Source: an uncultured Saprospiraceae bacterium
GTDB taxonomy: Bacteria; Bacteroidota; Bacteroidia; Chitinophagales; Saprospiraceae
Direction: 5' to 3'
Length of the DNA stretch: 63,368 nt
Assembly (NCBI GenBank): GCA_937997635.1
Contig: CALLFA010000019.1
Location: 1 to 63,368, forward strand
In this document: positions 55,901 to 63,368 of the stretch, one piece after another
Numbering within the stretch: the stretch's first letter is position 1
How the letters are laid out: each line of letters opens with the position of its first letter
Made by a program: the position numbers and the translations under genes
Notes under the pieces: model-generated
The model's database searches: none
The model's input: the letters and a program-made list of their open reading frames with translations, nothing else
What the model was told of the DNA's origin: nothing

Positions 55901-58900
55901 AGAATTATATGTATTGACCTCAGAACCAGGTACAATTATCCAGCAAGTGAGTACGACTCCAGATAATTTTATCGTCAATACGCCAGGTGTTTACAACATT
56001 CACTCATTCATAGCTGAAGTTGATGATCCTCAGAGCCCTAATTTTGTTGATCTTTCCATTGTAACATTTGGTCTAACACCTGCACAAGCGGTCTTTGATT
56101 TGATTAGAAATTCAGGCATATGCGCGGACTTAGATTTGGTTGGTACGACTGTTGAATTACAACCGTGTAACATCAACCTCACTAAAGAGCAAGTATTCGA
56201 GGAATTATTTGAAGATGAAGATGTTGCGCTTACATTCGATTTGGTTGTGACCAATAATAGTGGGTTCGATTTGATAAATTTTGACTTAACAGATGATATT
56301 GTTTTCTTACCAGTCGCGAATCCTGTAACTCCAATTAATGCAAATAACATCGACATATCAATTACTAATGTTGATGCAACGTCACTACCCGTATTGAATC
56401 CTGGATTTAATGGTACTTCAGACTTAGATATCTTTGACGGCATGTCTGGCTTCCTTCAACCTGGAGAATCATTTATAGTTACATTCACAACAGAAACCAG
56501 TGTTCCAGCTTTCAGAGACGCTTTTGATATTTTCCAGACTAACCAAGCGTTCATTACAGGTACAAATATTGGAAGAGATGGATCTGTTATTACTTTCGTC
56601 AATGACATTTCAGACGATCCCACAATATTTGATGATGTAGACGTAGATGGTGACGGTGACCCAGATGATCCGACACCTATTGTCATTCCAGTCTGTGATG
56701 AGTTGGTGTGTAATAATGACTTGGTTATCAGCTTGCCTGCAGATTGTTCATTACAGGTAACCCCTGATATTTTATTAGAGGCTCCAACACCGCTGGGTAA
56801 CTTCACGATTGAGTTTTTCGATCCGCAAGGAAATCCAATTGGAGATATATTGACAGGTGAATTCGCTTTTGTACAATTATTATTTACGCTTGATTGTGGC
56901 CAAGGATCTTGTTGGGGTAATGCAGTTATAGAAGCAAACAATATTCCTGATTTCAATGCACCTTGTGAAATGAATATGGATGGTACTATTCCGGATGATT
57001 GTATCATTTGGTGTGAAGCAGAAATTCTACCAGACTTTATCATAACAGAAGAGGATATCAGAGATGCCTTTGGAGACTGTGGTCCTGAACTTCTCTCTCT
57101 TCAAACAAGAGAAGAAAGATTTGGTGACATCTGTGCTCCAGATGGTGAAATAGTAAAAATCTATCACACAGGAAAAGTAGAAAGACATGGTAGAATCGAA
57201 GAAGTAGAAATACTCGTTCAGCAATTTGCTATAACACCTTTAGATATCGACATTAATAATGTTGACAATAATGGCATTAACGCAGTATTTGGCTTCCCTG
57301 AAGATGTCAAAATTGATTGCGATGATGAGCCATCAATTGAATTAGATGACGATGTGGAGATTTATTCTCCTGAATATTTAGCAGCTGTGCTAGAAGGGAT
57401 GGATATAAATGATGCATTCCCATTCTACTTCGATCTTCACAGAACTGTAGCTGATACGATTATAATAGCAGACACAACACAGGTGTTTTCTGAGACCATG
57501 CAGTCAGTCAGAGATTCATTGGTGAGACAAGATCTTGACAACGATGGCATTGAGGAATGGGTAGTTTTACGTATCGTAGATAAAGCACTGGTTGATTCAA
57601 TTTCATTTGATACTATAATCAATAATTTTGCTCATCCAAAGGTTCCAATTTTTAATGTGAATTGTAATGCCGCTTCAAGCTACTCTGACATCACATTTGA
57701 AGCATGTGGAGGTGGACAAAAAATAGTACGTTCGTGGCTCATTCTTGACTGGTGTAATTCAGACATCTTTATAGAAGGAAGTCAATCGATAGAGATTATT
57801 GATCAAACTCCTCCAGCAGTTGTTGAAGAAGTAGATGGCGACTTAGTGCCAGTAACTATGTTGGATGATGTACAAGTATCCATTGATCCTTTTTCATGTA
57901 CGGCTACTTATGTTTTACCTGACTTGAATATTGTAGATAATTGTTCGGAAAATATCAACGTAGAATTTTTACCTGATGAAGGTATCGTCGGAGAAGAAGT
58001 AATTTCAGAGTTATGGTTGAATAATGATCCGATACCTGTAGTGGTTACAATATCAGATGATTGTGGTAATTCGTCAGAAGTGAGTTTCAATATCATCGTA
58101 ATAGATGATGCTCCACCAGTAGCGATTTGTGAGTCAAGTCTTCAAGTGGCTATTAACGGCCCAGACGGCGTTGCAAAAGTATTTGCAGAAGATATCGATG
58201 AAGGTAGTCATGATTCTGGTTGTGGTAAAGTCATACTCAGTGTTGTTAGAGTTGAAGATTACAGTGAAGTAGTCAGAGACTGTCAAGGCAATGTCATAGG
58301 TTTCTTACCTCAATCATGCGCTCCGATGACAGAAGAAGTTGACTTTGGAAGAGCTGTCAAAGATGATTGCATCCAGACTGGCGAAGATTTGGGTGAGATA
58401 ACTGCTCGTGGAGAGTATGTCACATTCTGTTGTGAAGACGTAGGAAATATTATTGAAGTTATTCTTTTCATAGAAGACGAGCGTGGCAACGTCAATCAAT
58501 GTTTGACTCAAATAGAGGTCATTAACAACTCTTTACCAACAATTTTCTGTGAAGATGTAACCGTTGATTGTGACAATTCTAATGATGCATTGGATACACC
58601 AGCTATTGTTGGCACACAGTGTGTAGTAGAAAGCGCCTATGAAGTTGAGCTATTAAGTGAATCTAGAAGCAACGGCGTATGCGATGGCGGACAAGTTGTT
58701 AGAGAATGGTTTATCGATATAGACAGAAGTGGAGACTTCTCAACAGGGGATGCATTCTGTACACAAATCGTGTCCGTGAATACGTCTACATTATTTGATC
58801 CTAATACCATCAAGTGGCCAAAACACCATGATGGCAGCCAAATAGCAGGTGTAAACCTCGAATGTAATGATGACAATGAATTAACAGAGGGACCTTTAAC

Positions 58901-61187
58901 GGTTACCATGGGTGACGCATTTGCATGTGTACCAGACGAAACTCTTGATGAACCAGTTTGGTGTGATTCTGATTGCGGGTTAGTCGGATATACAATGGAA
59001 TCAGACACGATTCTTGCTTCAGATGCCTGTTTGAAAATCATCAGAAGATGGACGATTGTAGATTGGTGCTTATTCTCACCAAATGGCGTTGCTACTGATG
59101 ATGAAAACGATACTGCAAGTGATTCTTTTGAAGCAGTCGAAGACTGGGCTCAAGGCGAATGTGCGTCTTGTCCTGATGGCAGACAAGCCATTGCCGATCC
59201 AGTATACTTCAGATATTCAAATGTAGATATTGACGGTTACTATACATTCGATCAAGTTATCTCTGTTATTGATGATTCGACTCCGGACATATCTGCTCCT
59301 GAGACATTTTCAGTCAATACAGCTACAGATGATCCTACTAAAGAAGACAGTCCTTTATGTGAAGGTGCAGATGTTGTAGAAGCAAGTGCTTCTGACCTTT
59401 GTGGTGGGGACATGATCAGCAGCGATCTCTTGAGATGGAGCATTACCGTTTTAAATGGAGATGAAGTTATAGCTACTAAATCATCAACTGGTGCAACTGC
59501 TACCATGATGACTCCAGTCGGTTCACCAGGTGATACATATCAAATCCGATGGATTGTAAGTGACGGTTGTGGTAATGAATCTGCACGTGTAACGGATGTT
59601 ATATATGGAGATGAGCAGGCCCCTACTCCATTCTGTGTCACAGGGCTGACTACCTCAATCTCTGGATCTAATCGTTCAGTAGTTGTATGGGCAAATGAAT
59701 TTGAATTTGGAAGTTTTGATAATTGCACAGCAACAGAAGATTTGATTTATAGTATTGTCCGCATTGGAGAAGAGGTTACAAGACCTGGAGAAGCTGGATT
59801 TGGTGATCAGAGTAACATCACATTATCTTGCGAAGATTCTAGCAATTTCAATGAATTTGACGTTTGGATATTTGATGAATCTGGCAATGGTGAGACTTGT
59901 CAAGTCACCATTACTGTAACTGGAGATTGTGATCAGGAATCAGGAGATGATCTAGGTGAAGATATTGGTTCGTCTGTGTTTGTTACTGGTTCTGTCAACA
60001 CAATGGACAACCAAGCATTCCCAGAAGTGTTAATGACAATTGAGTCAAATAATCAATCAGAATTCCCATTACAGGAATTGACTGATGACAATGGCGAATA
60101 CGTATTTAATAATCTATTGATTGATGAGTCATACAAAATATCAGCGGAAAGGCCTGATACATACATTAATGGCGTCAGTACATTAGATCTTATTATTATC
60201 CAGCAGCATATTCTTGGTCAACAATCATTGGATAGTCCATATAGCATAATCGCTTCGGATGCCAATAATGATCAAAATCTTACTGCAGCAGATATTGTAG
60301 AATTGAGAAGATTGGTGCTCGGTGTATCAGATGTACTGGAAGACATAGATACTTGGATTTTTATTGACGCAACAGATGTCTTTTTTGACCCTAGTAATCC
60401 ATGGCCATTTACTCAAGACATCACTTTGCGTAATCTAAACTCCAATGTGCTAAACGGTGATTTCATCGGTGTCAAAATCGGTGATGTAAATATGTCAGCA
60501 GAGGTGCCTGGACTACAGTCATCTGAAACAAGAAATGCGAACATTGTAGAATTTACAGCGGATAGTGAAACAGTCTCAAAAGGTGAACTTGTTACAATTA
60601 ACATGTCTTCAGCAGTCAATGATCTTAGAGGGTTGCAGTTTACTTTGGAACATGATGGATTGACGCTACAGAATACTTCAGTGAATGGCATTGAATTAGA
60701 CGATACGCAAATTGGAGTCTTTGACAGTCAAACCACATTAAGCTGGATTAACACTGATAGAAATGCAAATACATCTATCAGTATGACTTTCTTAGCTACC
60801 AAAGATGTTGTTATTGCTAATACTGCGTTTATATCATCTTCAATTACGAAAGCTGAAGCATATATATCAGAAGAGTTAACGATCTCAGACATTAGTTTGA
60901 CCTTTAATGATAAGATTACCGATCAGTTTACATTGTATCAGAATGTACCAAACCCATTTAGTGAAGAAACGTTAATTCATTTCTCTACAACGATGAGTGG
61001 ACTAGCCAATATATACATCATGAATGTAAATGGGCAGAAAGTATATGACGCACAAATGCAAGTTGATGCCGGTAATCACCAGATAGAAATCAATAGAGAT
61101 GTACTTCAATCTGAAGGCGTCTATTACTACCAGGTAGAGTTAAATGGCATTAATCAAACGAAGAAACTAATCGTACTGGCTAGATAA
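49908..61187 (+). CDS. Giant T9SS-secreted adhesin-like protein (3759 residues)
   Basis: A signal peptide (cleavage after QATA) is followed by thrombospondin type 3-like calcium repeats (TDNDGVLDFVDQDSDNDG; about 38-65 and again 285-375). Twelve tandem DUF11-type repeats of about 115-135 residues cover about 430-1960, most ending in calcium-type DPDGDGDPDDPT. Residues about 1960-3360 hold cysteine-containing Ig/HYR-like modules. Then come a carboxypeptidase-regulatory-like module (about 3365-3420), a dockerin-like pair (ASDANNDQNLTAADIVELRR, about 3420-3475), a cohesin-like domain (about 3540-3668) and a type A sorting domain (about 3670-3759; VPNPFSEETLIHFS) for type IX secretion. It should be a very long surface-attached or released fibre, possibly for adhesion or gliding. 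Confidence 0.93.
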   Translation: MAYLRLAFFLTFVVIFTTQATATEFFPFTTVPMASLAPMDGDTDNDGVLDFVDQDSDNDGILDMDENVVCTTVDLSGFNGNMDALNTFNDAMITVGGVNGALIQIEDPLTFNGSSFSDEFIISNEHVLGSGNDSTSLLLGVSHGTDANGDTETGPDNSIGTFYTFSMPVCGFNFALFDIDRTDEVSIAGSLNGVPVPFTITSLGVCVTDNDPGPENGVPQPPNTIRSICNVQANPGNGNVQEHRAFIVFDGCIDRLEFELYDFFEGNGGSFTFLPAPEPVCVAFDTDMDGIPDAFDLDSDNDGIPDAIEACGDLTLVLEDCTLDSNGDGVYSSTPGVLEGICATAPEDVDGDGIPNFLDLDSDGDGCPDAVEGGTDGNPNVNNTDVSDGYTIPAAAIDDCGLVLDGGMAQCPIPANDDFVNDAVDAACAMDVVMITLMKTGSLDLGADGSSSVGDIITYAFEVCNTGTVDVTDISITDPLITVMGGPLATLVPGTCDNTTFTGTYALTQMDIDNLEVANTATATGSDPDGNPVEDMGDETVPVPEPPDDVIMITLMKEGTLDVGADGIASPGDIITYTFEVCNTGTADVTDISIADPLVTVMGGPLATLVPGTCDNTTFTGTYALTQMDIDNLEVANTATATGSDPDGNPVEDMDDDTVVIPGSAGLIFEKEGTFTDENGNGLTEEGETITYAFTLTNTGNVAISNITISDPIVTVTGGPITLAAGATDNTSFTGTYTITATDLTNGMVANVATATGTDPDGNPVMDDAEEDIPILSGTPGIELIKMSMFNDENGDGFGDAGETISYTFTVTNTGDIELANITITDPSITVIGSLASLAVGAVDMTSFTGTYTLTQMDVDNGGFMNVAVVSGDVPGGDSVTDEDEVDTPLAQNPDLSLLKESMLNDINGDGFIQVGETIDYTFTVINTGNVTITGINITDPIVTVIGGPIASLAPGATDNTTFTGSYTVTQADIDAGGLENTALAEGSDPNGDPVTDVSDDPQDPTDVDPDGDGDPDDPTFTPIPQVADISLEKTGVFQDENGDGFSQAGESITYTFVVINTGNVTLTNILLDDPMVTLMGGPIPVLAPGASDGTTFTGVYIVTQADIDEGGFENLAVATGTDPNGDAVMDESDDPQNPTNADPDGDGDPDDPTITPIPQNPEITLEKTGTFQDENGDGFAQAGETITYTFFVENTGDVTLTDVIIDDPLVTVTGGPIPTLAPGASDGTTFTGVYVITQANIDAGGFENLAVASGTDPNGDRVMDDSDDPQNPTNVDPDGDGDPDDPTITPTPQDPDISLLKSGMFQDENGDGFTQAGETITYTFVVENTGNVTLTDITIDDPIVTVMGGPILTFAPGDIDDSTFTGVYVITQADIDAGGFENLAVASGTDPNGDRVMDDSDDPQNPTNADPDGDGDPDDPTFIITPQMPDISLTKTGVFQDENGDGFAQPGESITYTFVVTNTGNVTLTDISLSDPLITLSGGPIATLAPGDSDSTTFTGLYIITQADIDAGGFENIATATGTDPNGDPVMDDSDDPQNPTDADPDGDGDPDDPTFTITPQNPDISLTKTGVFQDENGDGFAQPGESITYTFVVTNTGNVTLTNITISDPLISLSGGPIAILAPGDSDGTTFTGIYILTQADIDAGGFENIATASGTDPDGNSVMDDSDDPQNPANVDPDGDGDPDDPTFTIAPQNPDISILKIGNFNDENGDGFGQPGETISYTFVVENTGNVTLTNVSVNDPLFPVTGGPVAVLSPGDVDNTTFSGVYMITQMDIDNGVIENSATAQGTDPNGDMVTDDSDDPQNPDNVDPDGDGDPDDPTLVPVGQNPLVELLKTGTLNDENGDGFADAGETITYGFTVTNTGNVTLTNVIVEDALVTISGMVMASLAPGESSTVVTGTYVLTSDDVVNLLEIVNTATTTAEDPNGDPVTDISDDPNNQTNVDPENDGEPDDPTVVPICGIELDQLTGPPFQCLDGSPINVSSLGTSIVPVGFEELYVLTSEPGTIIQQVSTTPDNFIVNTPGVYNIHSFIAEVDDPQSPNFVDLSIVTFGLTPAQAVFDLIRNSGICADLDLVGTTVELQPCNINLTKEQVFEELFEDEDVALTFDLVVTNNSGFDLINFDLTDDIVFLPVANPVTPINANNIDISITNVDATSLPVLNPGFNGTSDLDIFDGMSGFLQPGESFIVTFTTETSVPAFRDAFDIFQTNQAFITGTNIGRDGSVITFVNDISDDPTIFDDVDVDGDGDPDDPTPIVIPVCDELVCNNDLVISLPADCSLQVTPDILLEAPTPLGNFTIEFFDPQGNPIGDILTGEFAFVQLLFTLDCGQGSCWGNAVIEANNIPDFNAPCEMNMDGTIPDDCIIWCEAEILPDFIITEEDIRDAFGDCGPELLSLQTREERFGDICAPDGEIVKIYHTGKVERHGRIEEVEILVQQFAITPLDIDINNVDNNGINAVFGFPEDVKIDCDDEPSIELDDDVEIYSPEYLAAVLEGMDINDAFPFYFDLHRTVADTIIIADTTQVFSETMQSVRDSLVRQDLDNDGIEEWVVLRIVDKALVDSISFDTIINNFAHPKVPIFNVNCNAASSYSDITFEACGGGQKIVRSWLILDWCNSDIFIEGSQSIEIIDQTPPAVVEEVDGDLVPVTMLDDVQVSIDPFSCTATYVLPDLNIVDNCSENINVEFLPDEGIVGEEVISELWLNNDPIPVVVTISDDCGNSSEVSFNIIVIDDAPPVAICESSLQVAINGPDGVAKVFAEDIDEGSHDSGCGKVILSVVRVEDYSEVVRDCQGNVIGFLPQSCAPMTEEVDFGRAVKDDCIQTGEDLGEITARGEYVTFCCEDVGNIIEVILFIEDERGNVNQCLTQIEVINNSLPTIFCEDVTVDCDNSNDALDTPAIVGTQCVVESAYEVELLSESRSNGVCDGGQVVREWFIDIDRSGDFSTGDAFCTQIVSVNTSTLFDPNTIKWPKHHDGSQIAGVNLECNDDNELTEGPLTVTMGDAFACVPDETLDEPVWCDSDCGLVGYTMESDTILASDACLKIIRRWTIVDWCLFSPNGVATDDENDTASDSFEAVEDWAQGECASCPDGRQAIADPVYFRYSNVDIDGYYTFDQVISVIDDSTPDISAPETFSVNTATDDPTKEDSPLCEGADVVEASASDLCGGDMISSDLLRWSITVLNGDEVIATKSSTGATATMMTPVGSPGDTYQIRWIVSDGCGNESARVTDVIYGDEQAPTPFCVTGLTTSISGSNRSVVVWANEFEFGSFDNCTATEDLIYSIVRIGEEVTRPGEAGFGDQSNITLSCEDSSNFNEFDVWIFDESGNGETCQVTITVTGDCDQESGDDLGEDIGSSVFVTGSVNTMDNQAFPEVLMTIESNNQSEFPLQELTDDNGEYVFNNLLIDESYKISAERPDTYINGVSTLDLIIIQQHILGQQSLDSPYSIIASDANNDQNLTAADIVELRRLVLGVSDVLEDIDTWIFIDATDVFFDPSNPWPFTQDITLRNLNSNVLNGDFIGVKIGDVNMSAEVPGLQSSETRNANIVEFTADSETVSKGELVTINMSSAVNDLRGLQFTLEHDGLTLQNTSVNGIELDDTQIGVFDSQTTLSWINTDRNANTSISMTFLATKDVVIANTAFISSSITKAEAYISEELTISDISLTFNDKITDQFTLYQNVPNPFSEETLIHFSTTMSGLANIYIMNVNGQKVYDAQMQVDAGNHQIEINRDVLQSEGVYYYQVELNGINQTKKLIVLAR
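51199..55790 (+). repeat. Twelve in-frame DUF11-encoding repeats
   Basis: Repeat units of about 350-400 bp within the giant gene. Units 6-10 are the most alike, each starting with a version of 'FQDENGDGF..AGE(S/T)ITYTF'. Units 1 and 2 share about 95% identity over their second halves only (about 51355-51530 against 51709-51884), while their first halves differ more. That pattern points to gene conversion or unequal crossing-over. Confidence 0.85.
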
Positions 61188-61790
61188 TTGGATCGCATTC
61201 AAAAAACAAAACTCGGACTAAATTTACCCACTGATCCACGGTGGGTAAATTTAGCTGAGATGAGTTTACAAGACATACTCACAGACCACGCCTACTGTGA
61301 GCAAAAAGCAACAACCTCCTGCATTTCGCTTATCCAACAAAATCCTGAACGCAAAGAATTAGTCGAAGAGCTGACACCTGTTGCTGCTGAAGAATGGGGG
61401 CACTTCGCTTTAGTCTTAAAAGAATTAAACAACAGAGGGCTAGCACTTGGTCGACAACGCAAAGATGAATATGTCAATAAACTGTTGAAGTTTCAAAAAG
61501 GCGGTGGCTCAAGGCAAGAACACCTGGTAGAGAAACTCCTCACCATGGCATTGATTGAAGCAAGAAGCTGCGAACGCTTCAGACTACTCTCTCTCCACAT
61601 TTCAGAAGAAGACCTCAAAGAATTTTATAAGGGCTTTATGATTTCCGAAGCAGGACACTACAAGTTATTTATCCGTCTTGCCAAATTGTATGGTGACGAA
61701 GAAAAAGTAGAAAAGCGCTGGAAAGAATATCTGGCATTTGAAGCTGAGATGTTGAAGACCTTGGAGGTTAGGGGGGATCGGATGCATTGA
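61188..61790 (+). CDS. miaE: tRNA-(2-methylthio-N6-isopentenyladenosine-37) hydroxylase
   Basis: 200 residues with a TTG start placed immediately after the giant gene's TAA; the N-terminus LGLNLPTDPRWVNLAEMSL is conserved in MiaE and rules out the later ATG. It is a diiron, ferritin-like enzyme that hydroxylates ms2i6A37 in tRNA with O2. Ligand motifs: DHAYCEQKA, EEWGHFALV, EARSCERFRLL and EAGHYKLF. The abutting position suggests read-through transcription from the giant gene, or a promoter inside it. Confidence 0.93.
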   Translation: MDRIQKTKLGLNLPTDPRWVNLAEMSLQDILTDHAYCEQKATTSCISLIQQNPERKELVEELTPVAAEEWGHFALVLKELNNRGLALGRQRKDEYVNKLLKFQKGGGSRQEHLVEKLLTMALIEARSCERFRLLSLHISEEDLKEFYKGFMISEAGHYKLFIRLAKLYGDEEKVEKRWKEYLAFEAEMLKTLEVRGDRMH

Positions 61791-61952
61791 GTTTTTAGTT
61801 GATGGTTTTTTAGTTGATGGTCGATAGTTTTTTAGCTGTTAGCTGTTAGTTTTTAGCTGTTGGCTGTTGGCTGTTAGTTTTTAGTTTTTAGCTGTTGGCT
61901 GTTAGCTTTTAGCTTTTAGCTTTTAGCTTTTAGCTTTTAGCTTTTAGCTGTG
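61791..61952. repeat. Low-complexity TTTTAGC/TGTTAGC repeats
   Basis: Short heptamer-like units (TTTTAGC, TGTTGGC, TGTTAGT, and TTAGTTGATGG at the start) run in tandem after the miaE stop. The last part is six exact-phase copies around TTTTAGC. There is no coding frame and no structural RNA that I recognise. Probably replication-slippage spacer DNA. Confidence 0.8.
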
Positions 61953-62295
61953 TACCGTCGAATTCATTCGATGATTTAAAGCTGTTTTTAACTGTTAGTC
62001 GTGTAGCGTCGAATTCATTCGATGAAATTGACTCCCTCTTTGTGTACCCTTGAGCTGATCCGAAGGTCTCTTTTGGTTTAAATCGAGAGGTACGGAGACC
62101 TTCTATTCAGTAATCATCCAAAAGCAATTTATCGATTGCTACTTATATTTGTACCTCATATCCCATTTTGGACCGTCGAATTCATTCGATGATTTGTTTC
62201 AGCTATTTTAGATGTGAGCTATGTAACGTCGAATTCATTCGATGAATTGTTGCAGCTATTCTTAGCTATTAACTATGTACCGTCGAATTCGATGA
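61953..62295. repeat. Five dispersed copies of a short hairpin element
   Basis: Copies at 61953-61974, 62004-62025, 62171-62192, 62224-62245 and a 4-bp-deleted one at 62278-62295. Each has a variable start (TACC, TAGC, GACC, TAAC) then G-TCGAAT-TC-ATTCGA-TGA, a hairpin with 6-bp arms and a 2-nt loop. The same architecture, but with C-G pairs (CCGAAT-TT-ATTCGG), occurs in the repeats at 43.9-44.5 kb. All lie between converging genes. Confidence 0.85.
62062..62103. repeat. 9-bp inverted repeat between converging genes
   Basis: GAAGGTCTC (62062-62070) and GAGACCTTC (62095-62103) pair perfectly around a 24-nt loop. No T-run follows on either strand, so it is not a typical intrinsic terminator, though it could still form a hairpin in transcripts from miaE or the gene on the right. 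Confidence 0.5.
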
Positions 62296-62377
62296 CTTAT
62301 TACAGCTGTTTTTAACTACCAGAACCATTTAGTTTAAGATTGATAGATTTAAGATGTATGATTTCGCACATCATCAC

Positions 62378-62462
62378 AACCTAGCTCCTACTCCTAATAA
62401 CAACCTATCTCCTATCTCCTAGCTCCTAGCAACCTAGCAACCTAGCTCCTACTCCTAATAAC
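62378..62462. repeat. CTAGCTCCTA-type low-complexity repeat overlapping a gene end
   Basis: The sequence AACCTAGCTCCTACTCC plus TAATAAC occurs at 62378-62401 and again at 62439-62462, with shorter related pieces between them. The second copy overlaps the stop codon of the SPOR-like gene (62455-62457), so the last codons of that gene derive from, or seeded, the repeat. Confidence 0.75.
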
Positions 62463-63267
62463 TTACCTTTTCCAACATCCCATTATTATCCAATACGACA
62501 TCAGCATTAGAGAAACCGCGATTTACAGCGATATTTTTCACGCGAATGGCTTCTTCAAGGCTGTTGAAAGAACTGAGCACAAAAATAGTCCATTTGCCTT
62601 TTGTCCATTGTTCAATCTTACCCAAATCATCAACTGCATCGCTCGCAAATAATACAGAATCATCATAAGACTCTAATCGTATTTTGTAACTCGCATTAGA
62701 GCTAGAGATTGTTGTACCTGACGTATTATCTACAACGTTATCCTGTATGTAGTGAGTACCGGTAAATGCCAATTCCATATTGGGCGAATTGATTTTATTC
62801 TGAGTGATGAAAGCATCTCTATAGCCCATTGACTTAATTTGTCTTAAGATATCTGAGGCTTCATTTCTGTTTTGAAAATAGCCAAGCTTGATTTTAACGG
62901 CATCGCCATTAAACTCCTTATATATATTTCCAAATACTCCCAAGCCTTTGAATTCATTTGCATTACCATTAGAATTAAAGATTGCTGCTAGCTGGATGAA
63001 GTACATACTTGTCTTATCTGCGGCTAGTGTACCAGTATACACATTCTTTGCCCTAACCCGTTTGCTAAGGTCTACCCTACTTGTTTTTTTGGTATTGACT
63101 GTAGCTTCTGTTGTATTTACACGAACAACTAATGGATTATTTACAGATACATCATCCAACTGTATGGCTGCCGGTATCTGATCTTCTGGTATGACTGGAA
63201 GCTCATTTTGTGCAAAGACAGTTGAACAAACAAATACCATACATAAACTAAAAAACATGCGATTCAT
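62455..63267 (-). CDS. Secreted SPOR-like repeat protein
   Basis: 270 residues. A signal peptide (cleavage after VFA) is followed by a linker and two SPOR-like modules: about 85-165 (VKIKLGYFQNRNEASDILRQ, then GYRDAFI) and about 190-268 (WTIFVLSSFNSLEEAIRVKN, then GFSNADVVL). SPOR domains bind denuded glycan strands of peptidoglycan. Here the second module is more degenerate. The protein may help envelope or division functions. Its start is the ATG at 63267; 101 bp of upstream sequence remain in the window, and I cannot place a promoter there. Confidence 0.75.
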   Translation of the reverse strand: MNRMFFSLCMVFVCSTVFAQNELPVIPEDQIPAAIQLDDVSVNNPLVVRVNTTEATVNTKKTSRVDLSKRVRAKNVYTGTLAADKTSMYFIQLAAIFNSNGNANEFKGLGVFGNIYKEFNGDAVKIKLGYFQNRNEASDILRQIKSMGYRDAFITQNKINSPNMELAFTGTHYIQDNVVDNTSGTTISSSNASYKIRLESYDDSVLFASDAVDDLGKIEQWTKGKWTIFVLSSFNSLEEAIRVKNIAVNRGFSNADVVLDNNGMLEKVSY

Positions 63268-63368
63268 ATCTAAATCTTTATAATTCAGAGATAAATATAT
63301 TAAGAAATTTCATAATATGAAATACATGGTCTACTTTTTGTTGTGCCTGTGTTCAAACTGACACTCTC

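Noticed and set aside
50564-60691. Many antisense frames over the giant gene
   Set aside because: They are shadows of the strongly biased repeat codons on the plus strand.
63317-63368. Possible start of a gene at the right edge
   Set aside because: The frame from the ATG at 63317 stops after 14 codons inside the window.

Overview
The window looks like a chromosome segment of a Bacteroidota bacterium. It has a TonB-dependent receptor with an N-terminal carboxypeptidase-regulatory-like domain, a giant secreted protein ending in a type IX secretion (Por) sorting domain, almost no Shine-Dalgarno sequences, and Bacteroidota-style housekeeping genes (pyrE, trmD, FKBP, cdaA, miaE). The giant DUF11/dockerin-like/cohesin-like protein together with miaE would fit the Saprospiria, but that rank is inference.

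Positions 1-37638 form one dense accessory catabolic cluster in four transcription units, arranged as two divergent pairs. Unit 1 (minus, 8076 to 1): VOC protein, HMG-CoA-lyase-like enzyme, aconitase-family large and small subunits, alpha/beta hydrolase, AhpD-like protein, CaiB/BaiF CoA-transferase, DUF1838-like protein and a cyclic amidohydrolase cut by the window edge. Unit 2 (plus, 8174-16246): homodimer-type pyruvate dehydrogenase E1, E2, VOC protein, lipocalin-like protein, MFS transporter, aldehyde dehydrogenase. Unit 3 (minus, 24586 to 16275): TonB-dependent receptor, two DUF1838 proteins, MFS transporter, LolA-like lipoprotein, zinc-free alcohol-dehydrogenase-like reductase, VOC lipoprotein. 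Unit 4 (plus, 24680-37638): DUF3598-like protein, a second aconitase-family pair with an altered small subunit, a tiny lipoprotein, flavin amine oxidase, HpaI-type aldolase, HapK-like protein, SDR, hydantoinase A, FAD dehydrogenase, hydantoinase B, methyltransferase, a small coiled-coil protein and an NTF2-like protein. The two divergent promoter regions carry closely matching 37-bp elements, each made of two copies of the inverted repeat RTTAA-N5-TTAAY. A third, perfectly symmetric copy lies inside unit 4. No transcription factor is encoded in the cluster.

My working model is a pathway that imports a small cyclic (probably N-containing) compound, hydrolyses imide or lactam bonds, hydrates (alkyl)maleate-type diacids with the aconitase-family enzymes, and cleaves the products as CoA ester (CaiB plus HMG-CoA-lyase-like) or free acid (HpaI aldolase). 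The resulting pyruvate or other 2-oxo acid would feed the dedicated E1/E2. The substrate is unknown; alkylmaleimides from tetrapyrroles are one candidate.

From 37.7 kb on the content is ordinary: NUDIX hydrolase and pyrE (divergent), M42 peptidase, UbiA-like membrane protein, an outer-membrane-type protein with a DUF3179 lipoprotein, then trmD, FKBP isomerase, M20 dipeptidase and the diadenylate cyclase cdaA on the minus strand. After these come a secreted protein of unknown function, the 3759-residue adhesin-like protein, miaE and a SPOR-like secreted protein. The intergenic spaces hold unusual repeats: a 29-unit 24-bp tandem array (41.0-41.7 kb), about 185-bp direct repeats with palindromes (43.9-44.5 kb), and a related family of short hairpins (61.95-62.3 kb). 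cdaA and the UbiA-like gene appear to lack ATG, GTG or TTG starts at their expected N-termini.
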